DNA of 58,255 nucleotides, taken from positions 1 to 58,255 of the forward strand of contig NZ_SOHM01000009.1 in the NCBI RefSeq assembly GCF_004403945.1, read 5' to 3'. Under the pieces are notes generated by a model. It made no database searches, was not told the origin of the DNA, and worked only from the letters and a program-made list of their open reading frames with translations. The position numbers and the translations under genes were made by a program. Each line of letters begins with the position of its first letter. Within the stretch, counting starts at the first letter, position 1. This document shows, piece after piece, positions 49,140-58,205 of the stretch. This DNA comes from Cryobacterium lactosi. Lineage in GTDB: Bacteria; Actinomycetota; Actinomycetes; Actinomycetales; Microbacteriaceae.

Positions 49140-50080
49140 GCGCGCTCGGCGAACTTCGTACCATCACCCACAAGCGCGGCCCGGAAAGCGCTGCCAGCAA
49201 GCGTGCGCGCACCAAGGACAACAAGGTCGCGGCGTTCTTCCTTGCACCCTGGCTGTTAGGCCTGCTCGGCATCACCATCGGCCCGATGCTGATCTCGCTC
49301 TACCTCGCGTTCACCAACTACAACCTGCTGCAGGCACCCAAATTCACCGGCTTGGCGAACATCCAGCGGATGCTGGGGGACGAACGGCTCGCGCATTCTC
49401 TGCAGGCAACCTTCACGTACGTGATAGTGTCCGTGCCCCTGCAGCTGGGAACTGCCCTCGCGCTCGCAGTCCTGTTGGACCGTGGCCTGCGTGCGCTTCC
49501 TCTGTACCGTTCCGTGTTTTACCTGCCGTCCCTGCTGGGCTCCAGCGTCGCGGTAGCCGTGCTCTGGCGACTTGTCTTCGGCGGTGAAGGACTGGTCAAC
49601 GCGTTCCTCGCCGTGTTCGGTATTGAAGGAGCCGCCTGGATCTCCTCCCCCGACACAGCCCTCAGCACATTGATCCTGCTGCACATGTGGACTTTCGGAG
49701 CTCCGATGGTGATCTTCCTCGCTGGCTTGCGCCAGATTCCACGGGAGTACTACGAAGCCTCCTCGACCGACGGGGCGACGAAATGGCGCCAGTTCCGTTC
49801 GATCACGCTCCCGCTGCTGAGCCCGATTATCTTCTTCAACCTCGTCCTGGGCCTGATCGGTAGCTTCCAGACCTTCACCCAAGCGTTCATCGTTTCCAAC
49901 GGAAGCGGAGGCCCGGCGGACTCAACGCTCTTCTTCTCGCTCTACCTCTACCAGGAAGGGTTCTCCAGCTTCCGGATGGGCTACGCCTCAGCGCTGGCCT
50001 GGCTGCTGCTGATCATTATTGGCATTTTCACTTCGCTCAACTTCTGGGCCTCCAAGTATTGGGTTTTCTACGATGACTGA
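49136..50080 (+). CDS. ABC sugar transporter permease (MalF-like), third importer
   Basis: The product is 314 residues from ATG 49136. Six membrane helices are present (first: VAAFFLAPWLLGLLGITIGP), and the EAA loop is YEASSTDGATKWRQFRSITLP. It overlaps the mini-ORF upstream and the next permease downstream (ATGACTGA). With the downstream isomerase and oxidoreductase it points to uptake of a sugar processed by epimerisation/oxidation rather than hydrolysis, as no glycosidase is present (inference). Confidence 0.9.
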   Translation: MSALGELRTITHKRGPESAASKRARTKDNKVAAFFLAPWLLGLLGITIGPMLISLYLAFTNYNLLQAPKFTGLANIQRMLGDERLAHSLQATFTYVIVSVPLQLGTALALAVLLDRGLRALPLYRSVFYLPSLLGSSVAVAVLWRLVFGGEGLVNAFLAVFGIEGAAWISSPDTALSTLILLHMWTFGAPMVIFLAGLRQIPREYYEASSTDGATKWRQFRSITLPLLSPIIFFNLVLGLIGSFQTFTQAFIVSNGSGGPADSTLFFSLYLYQEGFSSFRMGYASALAWLLLIIIGIFTSLNFWASKYWVFYDD

Positions 50081-50993
50081 AACACGCGCGATCACGACCC
50101 CCGGCCGCCGAGTAGAACCACACGCGGGCATCCCGAGTGGCTCAAGCCCGAAAGGCTCGTCGCTGCGCAGCGCTGTTGTGAGTACGCTCAAGCATGCCGG
50201 GCTGATCCTCCTCGCACTGGTGATGATCTACCCGCTTCTGTGGATGGTCGTGTCCTCCATTCGCCCAAATTCCGAGATCTTCACCACTCCTGGTCTCTTC
50301 AGCGACTCGTTTGATTTCAGCCACTACACCACCGGATGGAACGCGTTGGCTGCGCCGTTCTCGACCTATTTGTTAAACTCCGGCCTGATCGTGCTGGGAT
50401 CCGTGATCGGCAACCTGATTTCCTGCTCACTAGCTGCATACGCTTTCGCCCGCTTGAACTTCAAGCTCAAGACACTTGCGTTCGTGGCGATGCTTGTCAC
50501 GATCATGCTGCCGATCCACGTGCTGATCGTCCCCCAATACGTGCTCTTCGCCCAGCTGGGTTGGGTCAACACCTACCTGCCGCTTATCGTGCCGAAGTTC
50601 CTGGCGACCGACGCGTTCTTCATTTTCTTAATGGTGCAGTTCATTCGCGGGATCCCCAGGGAACTTGACGAGGCGGCGCGGATCGATGGTGCCAGCCACT
50701 TCCGAATCTACTCACAGATCATGTTGCCGCTGATGGTTCCGGCCCTGGCGACGACGGCGATCTTCACCTTCATCTGGACCTGGAACGACTTCTTCAGCCA
50801 ACTGATCTTCGTCACCAAACCTGACCTATACACCGTCCCTGTCGCCTTGCGCTCCTTCATCGACTCGCAATCGCAGTCCGACTTCGGCGCCCTGTTTGCG
50901 ATGAGCATCGTCTCCCTGGTCCCGATCTTCCTTGTCTTCTTGTTCGGTCAACGCTTTCTGCTCCGCGGCATCGCCACGACCGGCGGCAAGTAA
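50073..50993 (+). CDS. ABC sugar transporter permease (MalG-like), third importer
   Basis: The product is 306 residues starting MTETRAITTPGRR. Six helices are present and the EAA loop is LDEAARIDGASHFRIYSQIML. It overlaps the upstream permease by eight bases. Longer upstream reading is inside the previous gene and is rejected. Confidence 0.92.
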   Translation: MTETRAITTPGRRVEPHAGIPSGSSPKGSSLRSAVVSTLKHAGLILLALVMIYPLLWMVVSSIRPNSEIFTTPGLFSDSFDFSHYTTGWNALAAPFSTYLLNSGLIVLGSVIGNLISCSLAAYAFARLNFKLKTLAFVAMLVTIMLPIHVLIVPQYVLFAQLGWVNTYLPLIVPKFLATDAFFIFLMVQFIRGIPRELDEAARIDGASHFRIYSQIMLPLMVPALATTAIFTFIWTWNDFFSQLIFVTKPDLYTVPVALRSFIDSQSQSDFGALFAMSIVSLVPIFLVFLFGQRFLLRGIATTGGK

Positions 50994-51053
50994 CCGCACC
51001 TTCCCTCCCTTCCCCGCCCTGTCACACACAAACACAACACACAAAGGAACCTC

Positions 51054-52376
51054 ATGATTTCGCGCCTGCAACGCCGCATGCTCGCTCCGCTCGCTCTCGG
51101 AGCTGTAGCGGTCCTCGGACTAACGGGATGTGGCACCGCCACGACCGCTCAGTCAACAGAACTCACCGATGAAGACGTGACTCTGACTCTCAGCTGGTGG
51201 GGGGCAGACGCTCGCGGCCAGAAGACCAGCGAAGCGATCAAGCTCTTCGAGAAGGCCCACCCCAATATCACCGTTGAAGCTCAGAACTCAGACTGGGGCG
51301 GCTACTGGGACCGTCTGGCCACGACCACCGCGGCCGGAGACATGCCCGACGTCATGCAGTTCGACGAGCAATTCCTGGCGTCGTACGCCAATCGCGGCAC
51401 GCTGCTGGACCTCGCGGAGTTCACGGACATCCTCGACCCCAGCTACATGGACAAGAAAATCCTGGCCGGCGGCGCGGTCAACGACACGCAGTACGCCATC
51501 CCGATCAGCGGTGCTCCCAGTGCCGTACTCATTAACACAGCCCTGTTTGAGCAGTACGGCGTATCACTGCCAGATTTGACGACATGGACCTGGGACGACT
51601 ACTCCGAAACAGCCCAAGCGCTAACGGAAGCCTCCGACGGCGCGGTTCACGGTATCTCCCCTGTCGGCGTCGATTCATTCACTCTGAATGTGTTCGCCCG
51701 TCAGCACGGCGAGCAGCTCTTCGACGAAGACGGCGACATTGTCATCCCCGTTGAGACCGTCGCCGACTATTGGCAGACCGAGCTCGACCAGATCGAGTCC
51801 GGCGCAGCCCCTTCGGCAGAACAGCTCAGCGAGAGTGCCGGCGTGCCGCTGGACCAGTACGACATCGTCACTGGAAAAACCGCGATGCAGTTCATCCCCG
51901 CCGGCGTCTTCACGGCTCATCAGTCCGCAGCTCCCAATGCGAAATTCATCCTCGCGGACTGGCCGACCGACTCTGACACCGAGGAGGGCTTCCAATACAT
52001 GAAGCCAACGATGTACTGGTCCGCGGCCGCAACCTCCGCCCACCCAGCAGAGGCCGCGGCGCTGATCGACTTCCTCACCACCGATCCCGAGGTCGGCACC
52101 TTGTTCGGCACTGACCGCGGCATCTCCGTAAACCCGGACATTCAGGAAGTCATCAAGCCCACCCTGACTGGTGCGGACAAGATCGCCTTCGACTACATCA
52201 CGAATGCCGCCGAGACCGTCGGTGCCGCTGCGCCGATCACGCCCAACGGCGCCAGCGACATCAACGCAGTGATCTCTCGGTACAACCAGGAGGTGCAGTT
52301 CAAAAGCAGCACGCCCACGGAGGCAGCTGAAGCGATGATCGCGGAGATCCAGAACTCCATCGACGCAGCTAAGTAG
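51054..52376 (+). CDS. Sugar-binding lipoprotein, third importer
   Basis: The product is 440 residues with N-terminal signal and lipobox LTGC (Cys at about residue 26). The mature part is a family 1 solute-binding protein (LTLSWWGADARGQKTSEAIK, DVMQFDEQFLASYANRGTLL). The start follows AAAGGAA. A very stable hairpin lies 15 bases after its stop, before the catabolic genes. Confidence 0.92.
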   Translation: MISRLQRRMLAPLALGAVAVLGLTGCGTATTAQSTELTDEDVTLTLSWWGADARGQKTSEAIKLFEKAHPNITVEAQNSDWGGYWDRLATTTAAGDMPDVMQFDEQFLASYANRGTLLDLAEFTDILDPSYMDKKILAGGAVNDTQYAIPISGAPSAVLINTALFEQYGVSLPDLTTWTWDDYSETAQALTEASDGAVHGISPVGVDSFTLNVFARQHGEQLFDEDGDIVIPVETVADYWQTELDQIESGAAPSAEQLSESAGVPLDQYDIVTGKTAMQFIPAGVFTAHQSAAPNAKFILADWPTDSDTEEGFQYMKPTMYWSAAATSAHPAEAAALIDFLTTDPEVGTLFGTDRGISVNPDIQEVIKPTLTGADKIAFDYITNAAETVGAAAPITPNGASDINAVISRYNQEVQFKSSTPTEAAEAMIAEIQNSIDAAK

Positions 52377-52390
52377 CACAGAACAACCCT

Positions 52391-52418
52391 GCGGCCGGCG
52401 CGTTCGCGCGCCGGCCGC
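52391..52418. terminator. 12-bp hairpin with TTCG loop
   Basis: Arms GCGGCCGGCGCG and CGCGCCGGCCGC pair perfectly around TTCG, an extra-stable tetraloop. There is no T-run. It probably protects the transporter mRNA or partly terminates before the isomerase. Confidence 0.65.
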
Positions 52419-52444
52419 GCCCATGTTCGTCCCACCCCTCAAGA

Positions 52445-52508
52445 GGAGCACCACAGCTTGACTACTCCATCCGCTCTCCAGGAGCACAACAGCTTCGCGA
52501 CTCCATCC
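52445..52508 (+). repeat. In-frame tandem duplication spanning the ribosome-binding site and start
   Basis: Two 28-base copies (52445-52472 and 52481-52508) match at 24 positions with a period of 36 bases, exactly 12 codons. Both carry GGAGCAC. The first has the TTG start and the second has TTC at that position. Confidence 0.75.
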
Positions 52509-53339
52509 ACGTCCTGGACTCTTTCGGGTTTCGGCGATGAAATTTCCCCAGACCCGCACGCCCAGATCGCTGTGCTCGAGGGCCTCGGCGCTCGACACAT
52601 TGAGGTACGAAGCGCTTGGGATACTAACGTCGTCGACCTCGATGAGGACCAGCTGAGTACTTTGGCTGCCATTGTCAAGACTGCCCAGTTCAGCGTCTCC
52701 GCGATCGCATCCCCTATCGGCAAAGTTGATGTCACGCTCGACCCCGACCTCGAAGTCCAGCGCCTCCGACGGATCATCCGCGTCGCGAAGGCCCTCGACA
52801 CGACGAACATCCGCATTTTCTCCTTCTATCCGGCCCCGGGGTCGTCCATGGAGTCCGTGCGCGACGAGGTCTTGCTCCGAATGCGGCGGCTCGCCGATGT
52901 AGCTGAGCAGGCCGGTGTCGTGCTGCTGCACGAGAACGAAAAGGGCATCTACGGCGACATTCCCGAGCGGATCCTCGATATCGTCGAATCCGTCGGTTCC
53001 GCCAACCTGCGCCTGGCCTGGGACAGCGCGAACTTCGTCCAGGTCGGCGTACGCCCATTCGACGACGGCTACACCAAGCTTCGACCTTACGTCGACTACC
53101 TCCAGGTCAAGGACGCCCTCTCCTCGACCAGCGTCGTCGTTCCCGCCGGAGAGGGAGATGGGCAGCTGCGTGAAACTCTCGCCGCGCTCGCCTCCGACGG
53201 CTACGACGGTTACGCCTCGCTCGAACCGCACCTGAGCAGCACTCACTCGCTCGGCGGCTTCTCCGGCCCCTATTCCTTCGGCTTAGCGGCACGCGCATTC
53301 CGCGGGCTCACCGATGAGTTGGGAATCGAACTGCGATGA
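52458..53339 (+). CDS. Sugar phosphate isomerase/epimerase (AP-endonuclease-2-like TIM barrel)
   Basis: The product is 293 residues from TTG 52458 (GAGGAG upstream). The barrel runs from LSGFGDEISPDPHAQIAVLE, with typical metal ligands in LLHENEKGIYGD, LAWDSANF and DYLQVKD. The first 12-14 residues come from a tandem duplication and lie outside the domain. Stop and next start overlap (ATGA). It probably isomerises the imported sugar or its oxidised form together with the downstream oxidoreductase. Confidence 0.88.
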   Translation: MTTPSALQEHNSFATPSTSWTLSGFGDEISPDPHAQIAVLEGLGARHIEVRSAWDTNVVDLDEDQLSTLAAIVKTAQFSVSAIASPIGKVDVTLDPDLEVQRLRRIIRVAKALDTTNIRIFSFYPAPGSSMESVRDEVLLRMRRLADVAEQAGVVLLHENEKGIYGDIPERILDIVESVGSANLRLAWDSANFVQVGVRPFDDGYTKLRPYVDYLQVKDALSSTSVVVPAGEGDGQLRETLAALASDGYDGYASLEPHLSSTHSLGGFSGPYSFGLAARAFRGLTDELGIELR

Positions 53340-54505
53340 ATGACGGACCCGTACGACTGGGCATCCTTGGTTTCGGCAACCAAGGCTCCAACTACGCCCG
53401 CTACATCACCGAGGGCCTCGTGCCCGACATGGTCATAGGCGCGATCGCCGACACCGACCCAACCCGGCTGGTCGCCGCTCGCGAGCTCCACCCGAACATC
53501 CCGCTATTCGAAAACGGCATCTCGATGATGGACAGCGGCCAGGTCGATGCTGTCATCACATGCATTCCGCACTACGAGCACCCGCAGGCTGGCATCGATG
53601 CACTCTCTCGCGGTCTGCACGCCCTGGTCGAAAAGCCCGCCGGCGTCTACACAAAGCAGGTCGCCGAACTGAACGCCTACGCTGCCGCGCGTCCCCAACT
53701 CACCTTCGGGATCATGTTCAACCAGCGCAACAACCCGCTGTACGTCCGGATCAAGGAGATCATCGACGCCGGCGAAATCGGCGCGATCCGTCGCTCGAAC
53801 TGGATCATCACCACCTGGTGGCGCCCCCAGGGCTATTATGACCAATCTGCCTGGCGCGGCACCTGGGGCGGCGAAGGAGGAGGCGTTCTCGTCAACCAAG
53901 CCCCCCACCAGCTCGACCTCTGGCAGTGGATCTGCGGAACGCCCCGCTCAGTGTTCTCCAAAGTCGGCTACGGCTTCCGACGCAACATCGCGGTCGAAGA
54001 CGAAGTAACCGTCCTCGCTGACTACGGCAACGACGTCACCGGTGTTTTCATCACCGCGACCCACGACCTCGTGGGCACTGACCGCTTCGAAATACTCGGC
54101 GACCAGGGAAAGATCGTCGTCGAAAACAGCGCGGTCGCGACCGTCACCCGCTTGACCAAGCCAGAGCGCCAACTGAGCGACGAAGTCGCAGCCGAGGACA
54201 TCTCACGCGCACTCAGCGGCAAGCTGGACCCGGCCGATCTGTACACAACCGAGACGATCCAATTCGACTCCCGCTGGGGCTCGCAGCACGCAAACGTCCT
54301 GCAGAACTTCGCCGCGAACATCCTTCGCGGCGAACCCCTGCTGGCACCCGGCGCAGACGGCATCACCGGCGTGCGCCTCGCGAACGCCATCCACCTCTCC
54401 AGCTGGACGGGCCGCGATGTCCCCTTGGACTTCGATGAGGATGAATACATCGGCGAACTCAACGCTCGCATCCGCGCTGAAGGCAGTTTCGTTGAACGAG
54501 CTTGA
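53336..54505 (+). CDS. Gfo/Idh/MocA-family oxidoreductase
   Basis: The product is 389 residues. The Rossmann motif RLGILGFGNQGSNYARYI is at the N-terminus and the EKPAGVY box (catalytic Lys) at about residue 100. The barrel-like C-terminal domain has QAPHQLDLWQWI with the conserved His. NAD(P)-dependent dehydrogenation of a sugar or inositol-type substrate is expected. It is coupled to the isomerase by ATGA and is the last gene of the third importer operon. Confidence 0.9.
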   Translation: MNDGPVRLGILGFGNQGSNYARYITEGLVPDMVIGAIADTDPTRLVAARELHPNIPLFENGISMMDSGQVDAVITCIPHYEHPQAGIDALSRGLHALVEKPAGVYTKQVAELNAYAAARPQLTFGIMFNQRNNPLYVRIKEIIDAGEIGAIRRSNWIITTWWRPQGYYDQSAWRGTWGGEGGGVLVNQAPHQLDLWQWICGTPRSVFSKVGYGFRRNIAVEDEVTVLADYGNDVTGVFITATHDLVGTDRFEILGDQGKIVVENSAVATVTRLTKPERQLSDEVAAEDISRALSGKLDPADLYTTETIQFDSRWGSQHANVLQNFAANILRGEPLLAPGADGITGVRLANAIHLSSWTGRDVPLDFDEDEYIGELNARIRAEGSFVERA

Positions 54506-54552
54506 GCTCAGTCTGGCCTCCAACGCTTCGTCCTCCAGCTCCGCTACGCAAA

Positions 54553-54623
54553 GTTAGGCCCGGTCTGTGTCTCTCCAACTAGCCGATAAGGCGCTCTCCT
54601 CGCTCGTCCAGGTCGAGCTGTGA
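54553..54623 (+). pseudogene. Decayed copy of the GH32-like gene leader and first codons
   Basis: The leader GTTAGGCCCGGT and the codons for SLQL-DK match 43238-43275, followed after a small deletion by GT-CAGGTCGA as in that gene. The remnant frame (GTG 54567) encodes 18 residues and its TGA overlaps the fructokinase start (GTGA). Confidence 0.7.
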
Positions 54624-55552
54624 CCGGTGCCGACAAGGCCGAGTGCCGGGTGCTGGTGGTCGGCGAAGCACTGATCGACCTGGTGCAACGCGCCGACGGC
54701 TCCCGGGACGAGGCGCCCGGCGGCAGCCCCGCCAACGTAGCCCTGACGCTGGGCCGGCTCGGCCGGCATCCGCAGCTGCTCACCAGCCTGGGCGAGGATG
54801 ACCGCGGCCACGCGGTGCGGGCCTGGCTGGAGGGCTCGGGGGTACGAGTGTCAGCGGGGAGCGCGACAGGGGCGCACACCTCCAGCGCAACGGCACTGCT
54901 CGATGCCACGGGGGCGGCCACCTACGAGTTCGACCTAGCCTGGACCGTGGATGTGGAGCTGGCCGGCGCCGCCGACGTGCTGCACGTCGGGTCGATCGCG
55001 ACGGTACTCGAGCCGGGCGCATCCGACGTGGCACGCCTGGTGGAAGCCCGCCGCGCGACGGCCACCATCACCTTCGACCCGAACATCCGTCCGGCGCTGA
55101 TCGATGACGCCGAGGCCGCGCGGTCGAGGGTGGAGCAACTCGTGCGCCTCGCCGACGTGGTGAAGGTAAGCGACGAAGACCTGCTCTGGCTGCACCCCGA
55201 CCGAGAACTCGCCGAGACGGCAGCATCCTGGCTGGCCGCCGGGCCCGCCGTGGTGGTCGTCACCCAAGGCGGCGAGGGCGCGTTTGCGCTCACCGCTCAG
55301 GGACGGGTGTGGGCGTCAGCGCCCCGGGTGAGCGTGGTCGACACCGTCGGCGCCGGCGACACCTTCATGGGTGCGCTCATCGACGGGCTGATCGACGCTG
55401 ACCTGATCGGCGACGACCGTCGCCAGGCGCTGCGCGACGTGCGGCTGGGTGTGCTGGAGAGCATCATGCGGCGGAGCGCCGAGGCGGCCGCCGTCACGGT
55501 GTCCCGCCCCGGGGCAGACCCTCCCACCAGCGCGGAGCTCGCCGCGGTGTAG
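54620..55552 (+). CDS. PfkB-family fructokinase
   Basis: The product is 310 residues from GTG 54620. The N-terminal VVGEALIDLVQR and GGSPANVALTLGRLG are the substrate-binding signature. The C-terminal DTVGAGDTFMGALIDGL holds the catalytic Asp and anion hole. It phosphorylates fructose (or a similar sugar), which fits as the last step of the sucrose-like operon at 38.3-44.2 kb. It is translationally coupled to a remnant of that operon's GH32-like gene. Confidence 0.9.
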   Translation: MTGADKAECRVLVVGEALIDLVQRADGSRDEAPGGSPANVALTLGRLGRHPQLLTSLGEDDRGHAVRAWLEGSGVRVSAGSATGAHTSSATALLDATGAATYEFDLAWTVDVELAGAADVLHVGSIATVLEPGASDVARLVEARRATATITFDPNIRPALIDDAEAARSRVEQLVRLADVVKVSDEDLLWLHPDRELAETAASWLAAGPAVVVVTQGGEGAFALTAQGRVWASAPRVSVVDTVGAGDTFMGALIDGLIDADLIGDDRRQALRDVRLGVLESIMRRSAEAAAVTVSRPGADPPTSAELAAV

Positions 55553-55701
55553 TTCACGGCGCGCTCCACCGACCCACGCAAATACCCAGCCGGGCGGTCC
55601 TCGAAAACAGAATCCATTCACAGTCGTCACGACACGGGCGGGGACTCGCAGCCATCCTCATCCTCAATTATCTGGCCGGTTCGGCCGAGAAGAGCAAGCC
55701 G

Positions 55702-56760
55702 ATGAATGAACGACGCGTTTCTGATCACCCTGTGCCACGCGGCTATCGCAAATCGGCGACAATCTACGACGTGGCGCAGTTGGCAGGGGTCAGTCCCTCG
55801 ACGGTTTCCAGAGCGCTAAACATGTCTGGACGCGTCAGCGCGAAAACGGAACGACTCGTCAAGGTTGCCGCCGCCACTTTACAATTCCGCTTCAACCCCA
55901 GGGCTCGTTCGCTGCAGACGGGCCGGACCGGAACTTTCGCCCTAATCCTGTCCGACATCACAAACCCCGTGTATTTCGACCTGGTCCGTGGTGCCGAGCG
56001 CGTCGCCGCATGCGAAGGTTACGCACTCATCTTGGCCGAATCTCAGGAGAGCGCCGAGAACGAGTCGAATGCCGCCGCTGGATTACAGAGTTCAGTCGAT
56101 GGCATCATCCTTGTTGCGTCTCGGCTCGGCGACGCACGGATTCGCGAATTGGCCCAGCGTAAACCCCTGGTCGTCGTAAATCGGCAGGTCGATGCCGTCT
56201 CGGGAGTCGTGCCCAACGTGCGTACAGGAATTCGGCACGCACTGGACCACCTCGCCGCTATCGGACATCGGCGCCTTGCGTTCCTCTCCGGGCCGACGAA
56301 CTCGTGGATGAGTGAGTTGCGCTGGAACACGCTAATCGTTGAAGCACCGGCTCGCGGGATGTCGATCGTAGAAATCGGGCCAGGTGCACCGACGCTAGAA
56401 GGCGGCCGTCAGAGTCTCTGTCGCGTACGGGCAGCTGGCGTGACTGCAGTGATCGCCTATAACGACCTCATGGCAATCGGCCTCCTGCAAGCAAGTCACG
56501 AGGCACGCATTTCGGTGCCGGCCGACCTCAGTATCCTCGGATTCGACGACATCTTCGGCTCGAATTTCACGACCCCTGCACTCACCACCATCCGAAGTCC
56601 ATTCCACGAAGTCGGAACAGTTGCCGTGCAACAACTCATCATGGAGATTGAACACCAGAGGTACCAGGTCGACCACGCCATCGACACCCAGTTCATCGAA
56701 AGGGAATCAACAGCTCCCCCGAACCGTCACCATTCCAGCGACGGCATCGGCACGCTCTGA
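55702..56760 (+). CDS. LacI-family transcriptional regulator
   Basis: The product is 352 residues from ATG 55702 (GAAGAG upstream). The helix-turn-helix is TIYDVAQLAGVSPSTVSRAL, the hinge is NPRARSLQTG, and the sensor domain (FALILSDITNPVYFDLVRGA ...) is complete. The last 20 residues are non-conserved. The region 55553-55701 upstream shows no obvious palindrome. It follows the fructokinase and may control it or the ROK gene downstream. Confidence 0.9.
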   Translation: MNERRVSDHPVPRGYRKSATIYDVAQLAGVSPSTVSRALNMSGRVSAKTERLVKVAAATLQFRFNPRARSLQTGRTGTFALILSDITNPVYFDLVRGAERVAACEGYALILAESQESAENESNAAAGLQSSVDGIILVASRLGDARIRELAQRKPLVVVNRQVDAVSGVVPNVRTGIRHALDHLAAIGHRRLAFLSGPTNSWMSELRWNTLIVEAPARGMSIVEIGPGAPTLEGGRQSLCRVRAAGVTAVIAYNDLMAIGLLQASHEARISVPADLSILGFDDIFGSNFTTPALTTIRSPFHEVGTVAVQQLIMEIEHQRYQVDHAIDTQFIERESTAPPNRHHSSDGIGTL

Positions 56761-57007
56761 TCACGCGGTGTTTCTGCGAAGTACGGGGCCGGTCGCTGCG
56801 CGCTGTCCCGTGGGAGTTCCGGCCCAACTCACGTGCGACCGCCTGATTCGTCTATTCGGGAGGTAGAGGTAATCACCAAGGCTGAGATAGCCTGATCCCA
56901 CATGATTTTGGGTGCTTCAGCACCACCCGGCGGGGGCGTGACCAGGCGTATTCGATCGAGCGTCTCTTCGCTACTTAACATCGCGAAACGTCGGAAGAGG
57001 TTTTACT

Positions 57008-57715
57008 TTGCAGAACGACGTTGAAACCGCTGTCTTCACCATCGAGGTCGGGGGTTCATCGACCCAGTACTGTGAGGTATCTGGTGACGAACTGTTTCCA
57101 AGTTCTCGTCCGGCTTCCACAAACTGCCAATGGCTCTTGGCTGCACCGGGGATCGTAAACGGCGACCATGTGCGGGGCGCGCATCACATTGGATGGGGAG
57201 ACGTCTCCGCAAGTGAGCAACTGAACATGTCCCACGCCCCTCTTTGCAGCATGAACGATGCCGAGGCGGCAGCTCTCGGAGAATGGTATTTGCGAGGTTC
57301 TCACAACGGACGCTGGCTGTACATCGGACTGGGTACCGGGGTTGGGTCGGCCGTAGTGGTGGACGGAATAGTGTCCGAAGTGGACTTCAGTCACGCCACA
57401 GGTTTCGGACCGAAGATTTGTGGTGGTTGCGGCGCAAGAGGGTGCCTCGATGCGCAGATTGGGGGCCATGCATTATCCAACCCGCTAAACCTCAATGATC
57501 GCGAGCGGGTGCTCAATACCCTGACGGTGGCAATCCAGAGATTGAGCAATCAGCCAGATGCTGTCGTGCTGGCAGGAGGAATGTCCCGAAAATTTCCGGA
57601 CCTCTTCAAGGATCTCGGGCGGCGAATTGAAGCTGTCGTATTCCCTTCAGCTATCGAGCTTCCGATGAAGTCAGCTGCGCCCTGGGGCTTGTTGTGCGAA
57701 TGGAAGAAGGGGTAG
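57008..57715 (+). CDS. Short ROK-family sugar kinase
   Basis: The product is 235 residues from TTG 57008 (AGAGG upstream), against the usual 300 or so. The ATP site start (AVFTIEVGGSSTQYCEV), SMNDAEAAALGEW with the catalytic Asp, GLGTGVGSAVVVDG and the zinc motif CGGCGARGCLDAQIGG are present. The helical C-terminus is shortened. The DxGG/T-type first phosphate loop reads EVGGSS, so Asp is replaced by Glu. It is probably a glucokinase-like enzyme, with activity uncertain. Confidence 0.78.
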   Translation: MQNDVETAVFTIEVGGSSTQYCEVSGDELFPSSRPASTNCQWLLAAPGIVNGDHVRGAHHIGWGDVSASEQLNMSHAPLCSMNDAEAAALGEWYLRGSHNGRWLYIGLGTGVGSAVVVDGIVSEVDFSHATGFGPKICGGCGARGCLDAQIGGHALSNPLNLNDRERVLNTLTVAIQRLSNQPDAVVLAGGMSRKFPDLFKDLGRRIEAVVFPSAIELPMKSAAPWGLLCEWKKG

Positions 57716-57892
57716 GCCCTGCGATGGCACCCGCCAATGAAGCCCGTGCGAGGGCACCGGACCAATTCAACTGCCAACGCCGCCCGGGGCTTTGTGCGCA
57801 AACGATTCAACTGAAGGCCTTCGCGATGCTCTTCAGCGCCAATCCTGATCTGCTCGCGTTCCCTTAGTGTTGTCCGCACGGCCAAGGTACAG

Positions 57893-58186
57893 TCACCAAC
57901 CCATTTTCAGTTCGCGCTGCAACAGCTTCCGAGTGGCCAGCTCGAGCTCCGACGGCCAATTGACTTCGCACAGTTCGCAGAGTTTGCGTGCCCTGCCCAG
58001 GTATGCGCTTGCGATGCTCTGTTGTGCCTCTCTGATGCTGTGCTCGCTGAGGCCGAAGGCCGGAATTGACGTCAGGCAGTGCATTTGTTCAACGCTCAAG
58101 TGTTCGCCAATTCGTTTGTTGATCGTGTTGCTCCGAATGCCGTTTTCGGTCACGTCCCGCTGAGTGGTGGAATTTCTCAACACCAT
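57893..58186 (-). CDS. Possible C-terminal domain of a nucleotidyltransferase
   Basis: The product is 97 residues from ATG 58186. The end (AQQSIASAYLGRARKLCELC, NWPSELELATRKLLQRELKM) resembles the helical C-terminal domain that follows the catalytic domain in aminoglycoside-type nucleotidyltransferases. The catalytic GSxxxGxxxxxSDxD motif is absent, so this would be a truncated gene. The call is tentative. Confidence 0.35.
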   Translation of the reverse strand: MVLRNSTTQRDVTENGIRSNTINKRIGEHLSVEQMHCLTSIPAFGLSEHSIREAQQSIASAYLGRARKLCELCEVNWPSELELATRKLLQRELKMGW

Positions 58187-58205
58187 GCGGGTCAGTGGTT
58201 CTAGT

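Noticed and set aside
51675..53246. 523-codon minus-strand frame
   Set aside because: It covers the binding-protein and isomerase genes in antisense, whose families are unmistakable on the plus strand.
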